A stretch of 64,000 nt of DNA from Streptomyces antioxidans (GCF_000968685.2 NZ_LAKD02000005.1:62001-126000); one strand, 5' to 3'; counted from the stretch's first letter, positions 32,798 through 43,124 are shown. A program made the numbers and translations. The notes: generated from the sequence alone by a model not told the origin.

Positions 32798-34816
32798 TCA
32801 GGCTCCCGCTGCGACGAGGACGGCGGCCACGGCCAGGACGAGGGAGCCCGCGAGCAGCGCGCCGAGGTAGGTCTGCACATTGCCGGTCTGGGCGCGCCGT
32901 ACGGCGGCGCCGAGCAGCCGGGGCGCACCGCCCGCGCCGCGTACGTAGGTCTCGATGACCTCGCGGTCGAGGAAGTGGACGAGCCGGGCCGCGGCCCGTA
33001 CGGGCCGCACGAACAGGGCGGCGTAGACGGCGTCGAGGTGGAAGCCGACGGCCGCGTGGCGGTGCAGCGGGCCCAGCAGCAGCCGCCCGGGGTCGGCGGG
33101 GTCGCTGGCGCCCGCGATGGAGCCGTAGGCCGCCTCGTGGGTGGCGATGGCCTCGGCCTCGGAGACGGCGTCGGCGGCCTCGGGGTGGGCGGCCACCGCG
33201 CCGAGCGGGACCCGGCGGGCCCGCGCCGAGCTGTGCCGCCACGCGCCGTACAGGACGAGGGCGCCGACGAGGGCCAGTCCGGTGGAGAGGACGGACGTGG
33301 TGAGGGTCGGGGTGAGGGATTCGCCGTCGAACCAGTCGGGCAGCGTGCCGTAGCCGAGGCCGAGGGCGGCCGTGGGGAGGAACAGCACCCATAGGACGGC
33401 GTTCATGGCCACTGGCTGCTTGCCGTGGTCGGGGACGGGCTCGCCACGGCCGCGGAAGGCGAGCAGCCACAGCCGGGCCGCGTATCCGGCGGTCAGGAGC
33501 GCGGTGAGCAGCCCGGCGAGGAGCACGGTCCAGCCGACGCCCGCCGGGACGGCGGAGGTGTGGCCGGTGGCGGCGTGCTCGGCCGCGCCGAGGACGGCCT
33601 CCTTGGAGAAGAAGCCCGCGAAGGGCGGGATGGCGGCGAGCGCGAGCAGCGCGACCGTCATGGTCCAGAAGGCGTCGGGGATGCGCTGGGCGAGACCGCT
33701 CATCCGGGACATGGCGGCCAGGGAGTTGCTTCCGGCGGCGTGGATCACCACGCCCGCGCCGAGGAACAGCAGTGCCTTGAACGCGCCGTGGGTGATGAGG
33801 TGGAAGACGGCGGCACCGCGGTCGTCGACGGCCAGGGCGCCCGTCATATAGCCGAGTTGGCCGACGGTCGAGTAGGCGAGGACGCGTTTGATGTCGTCCT
33901 GGGCGAGCGCGGCGAGCGCGGAGCCGACCATTGTCACGGCCGCCATGGCGGCCAGTACGGCGAGCGCGGCGGCGGAGGAGGCGAAGACGGGCAGCAGCCT
34001 GGCCACCACGTAGACACCGGCGGCGACCATGGTGGCCGCGTGGATCAGCGCGGAGACCGGGGTGGGACCGGCCATGGCGTCCGGCAGCCAGGTGTGCAGC
34101 GGGAACTGCGCGGACTTGCCCGCGACCCCGGCCAGCAGCAGCAGCGCGATCAGGGTCGGGTGGTCCAGCGGCACCCCGGCGGTCTCGGAGGTCAGCCGGG
34201 TGTGGATCTCGCTGATGCGGAACGTACCGGTGTCGCCCGCGAGCGCGAAGATGCCGATCAGGAACGGGACGTCGCCGAGCTTGGTGACCAGGAACGCCTT
34301 CAGGGACGCCGAGCGCGCGGCCGCGGTCTCCCAGTAGTGGCCCACCAGGAAGTACGAGCAGATGCCCATGATCTCCCAGCCGACGAGCAGCACGATCAGG
34401 TCGTCGGAGTAGACGACGAGGAGCATCGCGGCGGTGAAGAGGGAGACGAGCGCGGCGTAGGAGGGGTAGCGGGGGTCGTCGCGCAGATAGCCGGTCGAGT
34501 AGATCTGCACACAGCAGGCGACGACGGCGACGAGGACCGCGACCAGGGCGGCGAAGCCGTCGACCTGGAGGGCCAGGTCGACGGGGACCGAGCCGGTGTC
34601 GGCGAGCCGGGTCGCGGCGGTGAGCGGGGCCGTGCCGCCGCCCGCTCCCCCGCCCTGCCGCACGGCGACGAGCACGGCAAGCCCGGCCGCGGCGAAGGTC
34701 GGCAGCACCGCGAGGGGGCGGACGAAGCCGGGGGCGCGGCGGCCGAGGAGGAGCCCGGCGACGGCGCCGAGGAACGGCAGGAGGGGGACGAGAACGGCGG
34801 CGGTCGTGGTCGTCAC
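32798..34816 (-). CDS. nuoL: NADH-quinone oxidoreductase-like subunit L
   Basis: NuoL is the distal antiporter-like subunit and carries the long lateral helix along the membrane arm. The product has 672 residues. [20 protein letters not shown] holds the essential glutamate, and [20 protein letters not shown] is the channel signature. The C-terminal 180 or so residues contain the lateral-helix region and final membrane segment. It overlaps nuoK by 4 bp. Confidence 0.95.
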   Translation of the reverse strand: MTTTTAAVLVPLLPFLGAVAGLLLGRRAPGFVRPLAVLPTFAAAGLAVLVAVRQGGGAGGGTAPLTAATRLADTGSVPVDLALQVDGFAALVAVLVAVVACCVQIYSTGYLRDDPRYPSYAALVSLFTAAMLLVVYSDDLIVLLVGWEIMGICSYFLVGHYWETAAARSASLKAFLVTKLGDVPFLIGIFALAGDTGTFRISEIHTRLTSETAGVPLDHPTLIALLLLAGVAGKSAQFPLHTWLPDAMAGPTPVSALIHAATMVAAGVYVVARLLPVFASSAAALAVLAAMAAVTMVGSALAALAQDDIKRVLAYSTVGQLGYMTGALAVDDRGAAVFHLITHGAFKALLFLGAGVVIHAAGSNSLAAMSRMSGLAQRIPDAFWTMTVALLALAAIPPFAGFFSKEAVLGAAEHAATGHTSAVPAGVGWTVLLAGLLTALLTAGYAARLWLLAFRGRGEPVPDHGKQPVAMNAVLWVLFLPTAALGLGYGTLPDWFDGESLTPTLTTSVLSTGLALVGALVLYGAWRHSSARARRVPLGAVAAHPEAADAVSEAEAIATHEAAYGSIAGASDPADPGRLLLGPLHRHAAVGFHLDAVYAALFVRPVRAAARLVHFLDREVIETYVRGAGGAPRLLGAAVRRAQTGNVQTYLGALLAGSLVLAVAAVLVAAGA

Positions 34817-35214
34817 GCGGTCTGCCTCCGGGCGCGTCGTGCCTGGTCGGCGGCGTTGTCAGTGGGGGGTGCCATGCTGTCGTCCATCGGGTGCTGGCCG
34901 GCTGACGGGGGGTCGGCCAGGTCCCGCAGCCGGTCGATGTCGGAGGTGCCGCGGTTGCGATACACGAGCAGGACGATGGCGAGGCCGATGCCGATTTCGG
35001 CGGCGGCGATGGCGATGGTGAAGAGGGTCAGCGCCTGGCCCGCGTGCAGGGTGTCGCGGAGCCAGACGTCGAAGGCGACGAGATTGAGATTGACGGCGTT
35101 GAGCATCAGCTCGACCGACATCAGCACCAGGATCGCGTTGCGGCGGGCGAGGGCGCCGTACAGACCGGTGGAGAAGAGGAGGACGGCGAGCACGGCGGGG
35201 TAGGCGAGGTGCAT
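34813..35214 (-). CDS. nuoK: NADH-quinone oxidoreductase-like subunit K
   Basis: The small membrane subunit has 133 residues and three hydrophobic helices. Both conserved membrane glutamates are there, in [18 protein letters not shown] and [20 protein letters not shown]. About 30 residues beyond the normal end form a hydrophilic Asp/Pro/Arg-rich tail. The start shares one base with the nuoJ stop (TGATG). Confidence 0.94.
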   Translation of the reverse strand: MHLAYPAVLAVLLFSTGLYGALARRNAILVLMSVELMLNAVNLNLVAFDVWLRDTLHAGQALTLFTIAIAAAEIGIGLAIVLLVYRNRGTSDIDRLRDLADPPSAGQHPMDDSMAPPTDNAADQARRARRQTA

Positions 35215-35870
35215 CAGCGCTTCTCCTTGCCGTGACCGGGGCTTTGGGCGTCGGGGCCTTGTGCGCCGGGGCTTTGGGCTCCGTTGCCCCGGGTGGCGTG
35301 GCCGGCGGCTCGGCCACTGTCGTGGCCGTGTCTGCGGGACAGGACGATCGCGCCCACGAGCGCGGCGAGGAGGAGCACGGACAGCGCCTCGAACGGCAGC
35401 ACCCAGTGGCGGAACAGGCTCTCACCGGAGACGGCGGTGGAGCCCTGGACGCCCTTGTCCAGCTCGATCCAGGTGGTCCGGAAGGCATCCACGACCACCC
35501 ACACCAGGGCGCCCGCGGCGGCCACGGCCACCGCGAGCGCGGCCGGGCGGTTGCCCGAATCGGCGTCCGGGGAGCGGCCGATGGGGGCTCTGGTGAGCAT
35601 CAGCCCGAAGAGGAGGAGGACGACGACGGACCCGACGTAGATCAGCACCTGCACCCAGGCGATGAACTCGGCCGTGAGCAGGAGGTACTCCACGGCAAGG
35701 CCGCCGAGCGCCACCACCAGCCAGAGGGCGGCGTGCACCAGTTGCTTGGTGGTGACGGTGACGACGGCCGCGCCCAGGGTCGCGACGCCGACCAGCAGGA
35801 AGGCGATCTCGACTCCGGTCGGGGACAGGAACGCGTGGCCGGTGGCGGCCAAGTGGACCGCATGGCTCAC
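35214..35870 (-). CDS. nuoJ: NADH-quinone oxidoreductase-like subunit J
   Basis: The 218-residue product has five hydrophobic segments, with the NuoJ signature [20 protein letters not shown]. The C-terminal 40 residues are not membrane-like and carry short repeats ([16 protein letters not shown]). It overlaps nuoI by 4 bp. Confidence 0.93.
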   Translation of the reverse strand: MSHAVHLAATGHAFLSPTGVEIAFLLVGVATLGAAVVTVTTKQLVHAALWLVVALGGLAVEYLLLTAEFIAWVQVLIYVGSVVVLLLFGLMLTRAPIGRSPDADSGNRPAALAVAVAAAGALVWVVVDAFRTTWIELDKGVQGSTAVSGESLFRHWVLPFEALSVLLLAALVGAIVLSRRHGHDSGRAAGHATRGNGAQSPGAQGPDAQSPGHGKEKR

Positions 35871-36526
35871 GAGGCGGCTCCGTTCCCGTTCTCGTTCCTG
35901 TTCGCGTTTCCGTTCGCGTCGGTTTCGCCGGGTCCGCGCTCCGCGTGTGCCTGTGCCGCCTCTGCGGCCTGCGCGGCTTCGGCGGCCTCTGCGGCCTCTG
36001 CGGCCTCTGCGGCGGCGAGCTTGTCGGCGGTCTTACGGGCGGCGGCGAGCTCCTTGGGCTCCTCCGCGCGCGGGTCGAGCGCGGGCGGCGCGGGCACCGT
36101 CCACATCCACTCACGGAGCTTGTCCCGCTCATGGGTGAGATCGCGGATGTCCTCCTCCGCGTACTCGAACTCCGGCGACCAGAAGAGCGCGTCGAAAGGG
36201 CACACCTCGATGCAGATACCGCAGTACATGCACAGCGCGAAGTCGATCGCGAACCGGTCCAGCACATTGCGGCTGCGCTCGCGCCCGCCCGGGGCGGCCG
36301 GGGGCACGGTCTCCTTGTGCGAGTCGATATAGATGCACCAGTCCGGGCACTCGCGGGCGCACAGCATGCAGACCGTGCAGTTCTCCTCGAACAGCCCGAT
36401 CACCCCGCGGGTGCGGGGCGGCAGCTCGGGCTGCGCGTCCGGATACTGCGCGGTGTGCGACTTCCGGGTCATCGTGCGCAGGGTGACGGCCAGGCCCTTG
36501 GCCAGACCGGATCCGGGGATGCCCAT
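35867..36526 (-). CDS. nuoI: NADH-quinone oxidoreductase-like subunit I with repeat tail
   Basis: NuoI carries two 4Fe-4S clusters between the peripheral and membrane arms. The ATG at 36526 shares one base with the nuoH stop and gives 219 residues. The first cluster motif is [14 protein letters not shown] (C50, C53, C56, C60) and the second is [18 protein letters not shown]. The last 70 residues are an Ala/Glu repeat tail ([12 protein letters not shown]...) and an Asn/Gly/Glu end. A much longer open frame in this register runs upstream antisense-like through nuoH/nuoC and is not coding. Confidence 0.94.
   Translation of the reverse strand: MGIPGSGLAKGLAVTLRTMTRKSHTAQYPDAQPELPPRTRGVIGLFEENCTVCMLCARECPDWCIYIDSHKETVPPAAPGGRERSRNVLDRFAIDFALCMYCGICIEVCPFDALFWSPEFEYAEEDIRDLTHERDKLREWMWTVPAPPALDPRAEEPKELAAARKTADKLAAAEAAEAAEAAEAAQAAEAAQAHAERGPGETDANGNANRNENGNGAAS
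35984..36010. repeat. 9-bp tandem repeat inside nuoI
   Basis: Three exact copies of GGCCTCTGC (plus strand) with degenerate copies on both sides (about 35951-36013). On the coding strand they give the Ala-Glu-Ala repeats of the NuoI tail. Copy number is likely to vary between strains. Confidence 0.8.
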
Positions 36527-37491
36527 CAGGAGATCACCACCTTGACGACGCCGGTGAGGGCGATCTGGGCCAGTGAGAGCGGAATGAGGCAGGTCCAGGC
36601 GAACCGCTGGAGCTGGTCCTCGCGCAGCCGCGGATAGCTGACCCGCAGCCAGATCACGACGAAGGCGAGGACGGCCGTCTTCAGCAGGGTCCACAGCCAG
36701 CCGAGGCCATCGGCGGACGGACCGTGCCAGCCGCCGAGGAAGAGGACGGTGGTCAGCCCGCACAGGACGACGATGCCCGCGTACTCGGCGAGCAGGAAGA
36801 GCGCGAACCGCAGACCCGTGTACTCGGTGTACGCGCCGAAGATGATCTCGGAGTCGGCGATCGGCGCGTCGAACGGCGGGCGCTGGAGCTCGGCGAGACC
36901 TGCGGTGAAGAACACCGCCCCGCCGACGATCTGCCACGGCACCCACCACCACTCGAACGCGTCGAGGATGCCGGGCAGCGAGACCGTGCCCGCCGCCATC
37001 GCCACGGAGGCGGCGGTGAGCAGCATCGGCAGCTCGTACGCCATGAGCTGGGCGGCCGTGCGCAGGCCGCCGAGGAGGGAGAACTTGTTCGCCGAGGCCC
37101 AGCCCGCCATCAGCGAACCGAGCACCCCGACGCCCATCACGGCGAGCACGAAGAAGATGCCCGCGTCCAGGACCTGGCCGACGGCGCCCTCGGCGGGGCC
37201 GACCGGGATCGCGACGAGGACGAGGAGGTACGGCAGCAGGGCAACGGCGGGCGCGAGCTGGAAGATCCGCCGGTCGGCTCCGGCCGGTACGACGTCTTCC
37301 TTCTGCGCGAACTTCACGCCGTCCGCGACCAGCTGGGCCCATCCGTGGAAGCCGCCCGCGTACATCGGCCCCAGGCGGCCCTGCATATGGGCCATGACCT
37401 TGTGCTCGGTCTGCCCCACGACCAGGGGCAGCACGAGGAAGGCGAGCAGCAGGGCGAGCAGTCGCAGCGCGACGTCGAGGACGTCGTTCAC
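36526..37491 (-). CDS. nuoH: NADH-quinone oxidoreductase-like subunit H
   Basis: NuoH builds the quinone entry channel. The 321-residue product has about eight hydrophobic helices and motifs [20 protein letters not shown] and [20 protein letters not shown], corresponding to the AETNRAPFDLPEAESEL signature of standard NuoH. It overlaps nuoC by 4 bp. In a complete operon nuoD, E, F and G would lie between C and H; they are absent here. Confidence 0.93.
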   Translation of the reverse strand: MNDVLDVALRLLALLLAFLVLPLVVGQTEHKVMAHMQGRLGPMYAGGFHGWAQLVADGVKFAQKEDVVPAGADRRIFQLAPAVALLPYLLVLVAIPVGPAEGAVGQVLDAGIFFVLAVMGVGVLGSLMAGWASANKFSLLGGLRTAAQLMAYELPMLLTAASVAMAAGTVSLPGILDAFEWWWVPWQIVGGAVFFTAGLAELQRPPFDAPIADSEIIFGAYTEYTGLRFALFLLAEYAGIVVLCGLTTVLFLGGWHGPSADGLGWLWTLLKTAVLAFVVIWLRVSYPRLREDQLQRFAWTCLIPLSLAQIALTGVVKVVIS

Positions 37492-38918
37492 GCGGCGCCT
37501 CCTGGCTGGTCGTCGGTGTCCTGGTCCTGGTCGGGGTCTTGGTCGGGGGTGACGTCCGGGCGGGCCGGGGCACGAGGGGCGTCCGACGCGGAATCGGGTG
37601 CGGTTCCGGATTGGGGCTCGGGTTCGGGTTTCGCACCGGGCCCGTCTCCGGCTGCCTCCGTTTCCGGTGCCCGCGGCTCACGCGGCGACTCGGCGTCCTC
37701 GTCCCGCCCGGGACGCGCATGGTGCCAAGGGGCGTCGGAGGAGCGCCGCTGCGGCGCGGGACGCCGCGGGCGGGCCGGGGCTTCGGCCGCCGACGGCTCG
37801 TCGGCACCCGCGTCCGCGTCGGCGGCTTCGGCCGCACGCTGACTCGCGGAGCCCTCACCCGCGCTACGGGAGCGCCGTACGGGGCGCTCGGCCGCCGCGG
37901 GCTGGCCCTCCGGGGCCTCCGTCTCTGCCGGGCGCTGGCTCGCGGAACCTTGGCTCGCGCTGCGCGCGCGCCGGGCAGGGGGCTGGCCCTCCGCAGCCTC
38001 CGCGGTCGCCTCCGCTCCCGGCGGGCGCTGGCTCGCCGAGCCCGCCGTCGCGCTACGGGTGCGGCGGGCGGGGCGCTCGCCCCCGGCGGCGCCCGCCGCG
38101 CGGGCGCCCCGTGCAGGGCGGGCCGGAGCAGGGGGCAGCTGGCCCTTGAGCGGACCCCATTCGTTGGGGTCGGGGACACCCGGCGGCAGCATCTGCCGCC
38201 GCTTGGGGCCGCCGTGTTCGGACTCCCCGGGCTCCTTCGCGCCGGGCCACGCCTTGACGACCCGGGCCGCCAGTACGAAGTCCTTGCGCAGCGGATGCCC
38301 CTCGAAGCCGTCGGGGAGCAGCAGCGGATCGAGGCCGGGGTGACCGGGGAAGCCGATGCCGAACATCTCGTGGGTCTCGCGTTCGTGCCAGGCCGCCCCG
38401 GCGTAGACGCCGGTGGCGGTCGGCAGCGCGGGTGCCTCGTGCGGCACGGTGGTGCGCACCAGCAGGCCGCGCACCGCGGGCCCGCCCCCGGGCCCGGCGC
38501 CAGCCGTGGCCGCAAGCGTGGCCCCGGGGACTCCCAGGGCGACAACGCGCGCGGCCACCCGGAAGCCGGTGCCCGGCTCGTCGACCGCGCTCAGCCAGTC
38601 GAAGTAGGTGCAGCCGAGGGTGTCGCGGGCCGTCTCCAGCGCCGCGAGCCAGGAGTCGGCGGGGACGTCGACGGTGAGCAGGCCGTACGCCTCCGCCGCC
38701 GTGGCGCCCTCGCCGAACAGCTCGGCGGCGGAACGCGGCAGCCACCCCACGGGCGGCGCCGCCTCAGCCTGGACCTCCGCCTCGGAGCCCACGACCTCCC
38801 CCGCCCCGCGCGACGCGGCCCCGGTCGACTCGGTCCCGGTCGGCCTCGCGGCTTCCTTCGGCCCTGCCGACTCGCGTGGGGTGGGCCTCGGCTCGTTGGT
38901 TTCGTTGTGGTCGGTCAT
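37488..38918 (-). CDS. nuoC: NADH-quinone oxidoreductase-like subunit C with long low-complexity tail
   Basis: NuoC forms part of the hydrophilic connecting module. The family domain occupies about residues 45-240 and includes the signature [20 protein letters not shown] then [18 protein letters not shown]. The product totals 476 residues, about twice the usual length. Beyond residue 260 it is disordered: Arg/Ser/Ala/Pro-rich with three copies of an RRxRSAxxGSASQR unit (37834-38069), ending in an acidic [16 protein letters not shown] stretch. It overlaps nuoB and nuoH by 4 bp each. Confidence 0.92.
   Translation of the reverse strand: MTDHNETNEPRPTPRESAGPKEAARPTGTESTGAASRGAGEVVGSEAEVQAEAAPPVGWLPRSAAELFGEGATAAEAYGLLTVDVPADSWLAALETARDTLGCTYFDWLSAVDEPGTGFRVAARVVALGVPGATLAATAGAGPGGGPAVRGLLVRTTVPHEAPALPTATGVYAGAAWHERETHEMFGIGFPGHPGLDPLLLPDGFEGHPLRKDFVLAARVVKAWPGAKEPGESEHGGPKRRQMLPPGVPDPNEWGPLKGQLPPAPARPARGARAAGAAGGERPARRTRSATAGSASQRPPGAEATAEAAEGQPPARRARSASQGSASQRPAETEAPEGQPAAAERPVRRSRSAGEGSASQRAAEAADADAGADEPSAAEAPARPRRPAPQRRSSDAPWHHARPGRDEDAESPREPRAPETEAAGDGPGAKPEPEPQSGTAPDSASDAPRAPARPDVTPDQDPDQDQDTDDQPGGAA
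37834..38069. repeat. Three-copy repeat within nuoC
   Basis: Copies at about 37834-37878, 37931-37974 and 38024-38069 encode [28 protein letters not shown] and [14 protein letters not shown] on the minus strand. Spacing of about 95 bp suggests tandem duplication followed by drift. Confidence 0.75.
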
Positions 38919-39577
38919 CGCGTGTCTTCCCGGGCCGGGGGCGTGACCAGGCCGCTGCGCAGGGCGGCGGGCGACGGACGGCCCGCGGCCGTGGACGCGG
39001 CGCCGGGGCCGGAATGGCCGTAGCGCTCGCCCAGCGACTCGCGTGCGATCTTCTCCTGGAGCTTGAGGATGCCCTGGAGCAGGGCCTCGGGCCGGGGTGG
39101 GCAGCCGGGGACGTAGACGTCGACGGGGATGATCTGGTCGACGCCCTTGGTCACGGCGTACGAGTCCCAGTAGGGGCCGCCGCAGTTGGAGCAGGCCCCG
39201 AAGGAGATCACGTACTTCGGCTCCGGCATCTGCTCGTACAGCCGCTTCACCGCGGGTGCCATCTTGTCCGTGACCGTGCCGGAGACGACCATCAGGTCGG
39301 CCTGGCGCGGTCCCGGCGCGAAGGGGATCACGCCGAGCCGGATGAAGTCATGGCGGGCCATCGACGCCGCGATGAATTCGATCGCGCAGCAGGCGAGCCC
39401 GAAGTTGAAGACCCACAGGCTGTAGCGGCGGCCCCAGTTCAGGACCACCTTCATCGGCTCGGGGGCCAGCCGGGCCAGCGGGCCGAGACGGCGCGGCTCC
39501 GGCAGGTCCACCGGCGCGGGCGCGGGGACCGGCGGCCCGGAGGCCGTCGTCGGTGTCGGCGTCGGGTTGGGTGTCAC
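38915..39577 (-). CDS. nuoB: NADH-quinone oxidoreductase-like subunit B
   Basis: NuoB holds the terminal N2 iron-sulfur cluster that reduces quinone. I take GTG 39577, which overlaps the nuoA stop in a GTGA; another GTG two codons upstream is possible. The product has 220 residues. Cluster ligands are in LACCAIEF (C63, C64), [12 protein letters not shown] and [15 protein letters not shown]. The C-terminal 40 residues (from about [10 protein letters not shown]) are an Ala/Pro-rich extension. Confidence 0.94.
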   Translation of the reverse strand: MTPNPTPTPTTASGPPVPAPAPVDLPEPRRLGPLARLAPEPMKVVLNWGRRYSLWVFNFGLACCAIEFIAASMARHDFIRLGVIPFAPGPRQADLMVVSGTVTDKMAPAVKRLYEQMPEPKYVISFGACSNCGGPYWDSYAVTKGVDQIIPVDVYVPGCPPRPEALLQGILKLQEKIARESLGERYGHSGPGAASTAAGRPSPAALRSGLVTPPAREDTR

Positions 39578-39996
39578 GTCCACTCCAGGACGCCCTTCTT
39601 CCATGCGTACAGCAGACCTACGGCGAGGAACCCGAGGAAGATGAACATCTCCACCAGCGTGGCGGCCCCGAAGCCGGGCGCCGCGAAGACCGTCGCCCAC
39701 GGGAACAAGAAGATCGAGTCCACGGCGAAAATCACATACAGAAAAGCGTAGACGTAGTAGCGGACCTGGGTGTGGGCCCAGCCCTCGCCCACGGGGTCCA
39801 CTCCGCACTCGTACGTCAGCAGCTTCTCGGGCGTGGGCACGACAGGCCGCAGCAGCCGCCCGGCCCCGAAGGCCACGGCGACGAAGATCACGCCGATCGC
39901 CGCCAGCAGTCCGACCACCGCATAGCCGTGGAAGTAGTCGGCCGCGAGCTGGACGCTGGTGACGCTGGTGGTGCGTACGGTCGTCGCCTCCGGCAC
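39574..39996 (-). CDS. nuoA: NADH-quinone oxidoreductase-like subunit A
   Basis: The first gene of the operon encodes a 140-residue protein with three hydrophobic helices. [20 protein letters not shown] followed by [20 protein letters not shown] is the NuoA signature. About 180 bp separate it from the divergently transcribed kinase gene. That gap holds the operon promoter and an 8-bp inverted repeat (CCGCCATG/CATGGCGG, 40116-40146). Confidence 0.93.
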   Translation of the reverse strand: MPEATTVRTTSVTSVQLAADYFHGYAVVGLLAAIGVIFVAVAFGAGRLLRPVVPTPEKLLTYECGVDPVGEGWAHTQVRYYVYAFLYVIFAVDSIFLFPWATVFAAPGFGAATLVEMFIFLGFLAVGLLYAWKKGVLEWT

Positions 39997-40177
39997 GTCC
40001 GCCCCTCGCTCCCTGGTCTCGTGGTCCTTGTCCGCTCCTCGTCGACCTCAGCGTGTTCGACGATCCGTACGGACGGGAAGTCTAGGCCCTGCCGCCACCC
40101 GGCCGGACGGCCCGTCCGCCATGCGGTGGGGGTAGCCCCATGGCGGAGCCCCCGCGGGGCCGGGCAGTCTTGCTGTC

Positions 40178-41482
40178 ATGACCTCCAGCTCCCCCGTCGA
40201 CCGGCACGTCGACCGGCCTGTGGGCCGGTCCGCGGACCCGCTCGCGGACCGGCCCGCGGACCGGCTCGTCGACGGCCCCGACGGCCCCGACCGCGGCGAT
40301 CACGGCGATCACGGCGGCCGCGGCGCCCGCGCCGCGCGGCTGCCGCGCCCGCCCGCGTTCGCCTTCCCCACCCAGACCTGGAAGGAGATCGCGCATCTCC
40401 TGGCCAATCTGCCGGTGGGCATCGCGTGCTTCGTCTTCACCCTGGTCTGGCTGAGCGTGGGCCTGGGACTGGCCGTCACGGTGGTGGGCCTGCCCCTGCT
40501 GGCCCTGGGGCTGCGGTTCAGCCGACTGCTCGGCCGGTTCGAGCGCAAGCGCGCCAGGGCGCTGCTCTCGGTGCACATCGACGAGCCCAGCCCCCTGCCC
40601 TACCAGCCGGGCAGCGGCTTCCTCGGCAGGCTGTGGACGGGTCTGCGGGACCCGGTCGGCTGGCGGGCCACGCTGTACGCCCTGATCCGGCTGCCGTGGT
40701 CGGTGGTCACCTTCGCGATCACCCTGACCTCGCTGTTCGCCGCCTGGCCGGTACTGCCGTGGATCGCCCGGGGGCTGACCCATGTGGACCGGGCGATGGT
40801 GCGCGGGCTGCTGTTCCCCTCCGACGAGCTGGAGCGGCGGATCGCCGAGCTGGAGTCGGACCGGGGCACGGTGGTGGACACCGCCGCCGCCGACCTGCGC
40901 CGGATCGAACGCGACCTCCACGACGGCGCCCAGGCCCGGCTGGTCGCCCTCGCCATGGGGCTCGGTCTGGCCAAGGAGAAGCTGGAGGAGGACCCGGAGG
41001 CCGCCGCCAAGATGGTCGACGAGGCCCACGGCGAGGTGAAGCTCGCCCTCCAGGAACTGCGCGACCTCGCCCGCGGCATCCACCCCGCCATCCTCACCGA
41101 CCGCGGCCTCGGTCCCGCCCTCTCCGCCCTCGCCGCCCGCTGCACCGTGCCCGTGAGGGTCGAGGCCGAGCTGTCCGAACGCCCTGCGCCCGCCATCGAG
41201 GGCATCGCCTACTTCACCGTCTCCGAACTGCTGCAGAACATCAGCAAGCACAGCGGCGCCCGCACCGCCGAGGTCGACGTCTGGCGCGCCGAGGACCGGC
41301 TGCTGATCCAGGTGCGGGACGACGGGCACGGCGGGGCGTCCACCGACGGGGGCACGGGGCTCGCGGGCCTGGCCGAGCGGCTGGGCTCGGTGGACGGGCT
41401 GTTCGTGGTGGACTCGCCGTCCGGCGGGCCGACCACCGTGACCGCCGAGCTGCCCTGGCACCCGGCCCCATCCCCGAGGTAG
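40178..41482 (+). CDS. Sensor histidine kinase 1 (Sensor domain, HisKA_3)
   Basis: This membrane kinase has 434 residues. The first 60 are hydrophilic with DRx/HGDHGD repeats. Residues about 70-200 form a putative sensor domain with two membrane-helix pairs (LLANLPVGIACFVFTLVWLS and RLPWSVVTFAITLTSLFAAW). The dimerisation/phosphoacceptor helix ERDLHDGAQARLVALAM carries H248. The ATPase domain has ELLQNISKHSGA (N box) and GTGLAGLAERL (G box). A second paralogous kinase and a NarL-type regulator follow. The signal is unknown. Confidence 0.92.
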   Translation: MTSSSPVDRHVDRPVGRSADPLADRPADRLVDGPDGPDRGDHGDHGGRGARAARLPRPPAFAFPTQTWKEIAHLLANLPVGIACFVFTLVWLSVGLGLAVTVVGLPLLALGLRFSRLLGRFERKRARALLSVHIDEPSPLPYQPGSGFLGRLWTGLRDPVGWRATLYALIRLPWSVVTFAITLTSLFAAWPVLPWIARGLTHVDRAMVRGLLFPSDELERRIAELESDRGTVVDTAAADLRRIERDLHDGAQARLVALAMGLGLAKEKLEEDPEAAAKMVDEAHGEVKLALQELRDLARGIHPAILTDRGLGPALSALAARCTVPVRVEAELSERPAPAIEGIAYFTVSELLQNISKHSGARTAEVDVWRAEDRLLIQVRDDGHGGASTDGGTGLAGLAERLGSVDGLFVVDSPSGGPTTVTAELPWHPAPSPR

Positions 41483-41551
41483 GGCTAGCCCCCCGGTGAA
41501 GAGGCCGACCCGCCCGATGGCCGGGCCGACCCCCGCTCCGGGACTCTTGGG

Positions 41552-41635
41552 CAGACGCAGACGCAGACGCGGGCGTAGACGCAGACGTAGACACAGACGT
41601 AGACGCGGACACAAACGCACACGCGGACGCAGACG
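41552..41635. repeat. Hexanucleotide tandem repeat between the two kinase genes
   Basis: Fourteen consecutive 6-bp units close to CAGACG (variants TAGACG, CGGACG, CACACG, CAAACG). Read on the minus strand the period gives alternating Val with Cys, Arg or Tyr, but there is no ribosome site or plausible gene. It fills the 187-bp intergenic space upstream of kinase 2. Confidence 0.85.
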
Positions 41636-41669
41636 CGCGACCGATCAGGCCCCAGAGGACGGGACGTAG

Positions 41670-43016
41670 ATGATGGCCACCGCATACCGCCCCTACGAGC
41701 CGGGGACCGAGCCCCGTGGCCAGCTGGTGCCCGCCGTGCTGAAGGCGCCGTTCCAGGGCCGCGTGTGGCGTGAGCTCCTCTACGTCCTGCTCAACCTGCC
41801 GATGGCCATCCTCACCTTCGTCTACACGGTCACGATGATCGCGCTCGGCGCCGGGCTGCTGATCACCTTCCTGGGCGTTCCGGTGCTCGGCGCCGCCCTC
41901 GCGGGCTGCCGGGCGCTCGGCGTCGTCGAGCGGGCCCGCGCCCGGGTGCTGCTTGGTCTTGAGGTGGCCGAGCCCGAGCCCGTCCTCGGCCGGAGGGGCG
42001 GCAAAGGGGGCAGGCGCGGACCGGTGGCCTGGGTGGGCGCGCTGCTCAGGAGCGGCACCTCCTGGCGGCATGTGATCTACGCGCTGGTCCATCTGCCGTG
42101 GGCGGTGCTCTCCTTCGGCTTCGCGGTGACATTCACCTTCTACGGCTGGGGCTTCGCCACCTATCCGCTGTGGCGCTGGGTCTTCCCCCGCTATCTGGAC
42201 CAGCCGGGGCTGCAGATCTTCGGGGACGGCCACGGGCACGACTTCTATCTGGACAACCCGTTCGAGACCACCGTGACCTGCGTCACCGGGGTCCTGGTCC
42301 TGCTGCTGACCCCGTGGCTGCTGCGGGCGCTGACCTCGGTCGACCGGATCATGGTGGCCGGACTGCTCGGCCCGTCCCGGCTGGCGAGCCGGGTCTGGGA
42401 GCTGGAGTCGGACCGGGGCACGGTGGTGGACACCGCCGCCGCCGACCTGCGCCGGATCGAACGCGACCTCCACGACGGCGCCCAGGCCCGGCTGGTCGCC
42501 CTCGCCATGGATCTGGGCCTGGCGAAGGAGAAGCTGGAGGAGGACCCGGAAGCCGCCACAAAGATGGTCGACGAGGCCCACGGCGAGGTGAAGCTCGCCC
42601 TCCAGGAACTCCGCGACCTCGCCCGCGGCATCCACCCCGCCATCCTCACCGACCGCGGCCTCGACCCCGCCCTCTCCGCCCTCGCCGCCCGCTGCGCGGT
42701 CCCGGTGAAGGCGACCGTGGACCTTCCGCAGCGGCCCGCGCCCGCGATCGAGGGCATCGTCTACTTCACCGTCTCCGAACTGCTGCAGAACATCAGCAAG
42801 CACAGCGGTGCCCGCAGCGCCGAGGTCGACGTCTGGCGCACCGATGACCGGGTGATGCTGCAGATCACGGATGACGGACGGGGCGGCGCCGACACCTCCG
42901 CCGGTTCGGGTCTCGCCGGGCTGGCCGAGCGGATCGACGCGGTGGACGGGATCCTCGTCGTCCAGTCCCCGGCGGGCGGCCCGACCACCGTGACCGCCGA
43001 GCTCCCCTGGCGCTGA
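41670..43016 (+). CDS. Sensor histidine kinase 2, paralogue of the upstream kinase
   Basis: The 448-residue product (ATG 41670; an ATG at 41673 is equivalent) has the same layout as kinase 1: a sensor domain with paired membrane helices (RELLYVLLNLPMAILTFVYT ... LVHLPWAVLSFGFAVTFTFY ... TCVTGVLVLLLTPWLLRALT), the phosphoacceptor H268 in ERDLHDGAQ, then ELLQNISKHSGA and GSGLAGLAERI. Its sensor region is longer, with a loop of about 35 residues (QPGLQIFGDGHGHDFYLDNP). The catalytic core is nearly identical to kinase 1, and 112 bp are identical at DNA level. Confidence 0.92.
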   Translation: MMATAYRPYEPGTEPRGQLVPAVLKAPFQGRVWRELLYVLLNLPMAILTFVYTVTMIALGAGLLITFLGVPVLGAALAGCRALGVVERARARVLLGLEVAEPEPVLGRRGGKGGRRGPVAWVGALLRSGTSWRHVIYALVHLPWAVLSFGFAVTFTFYGWGFATYPLWRWVFPRYLDQPGLQIFGDGHGHDFYLDNPFETTVTCVTGVLVLLLTPWLLRALTSVDRIMVAGLLGPSRLASRVWELESDRGTVVDTAAADLRRIERDLHDGAQARLVALAMDLGLAKEKLEEDPEAATKMVDEAHGEVKLALQELRDLARGIHPAILTDRGLDPALSALAARCAVPVKATVDLPQRPAPAIEGIVYFTVSELLQNISKHSGARSAEVDVWRTDDRVMLQITDDGRGGADTSAGSGLAGLAERIDAVDGILVVQSPAGGPTTVTAELPWR

Positions 43017-43124
43017 CGGCTCCCCTGACACTGAGCCCCGTACGCGGCCGGTTCCGTGCGACGCGAACCGCGCAACCCTGGGATGCTGGTCCCGACGAAC
43101 CGAGCGGAACGGGGGCCGAACATC

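Noticed and set aside
35867..38545. An 892-codon minus-strand frame ending in nuoI
   Set aside because: NuoI begins at 36526 in a TGATG overlap with nuoH. The extra part is an alternate reading of nuoH and nuoC.
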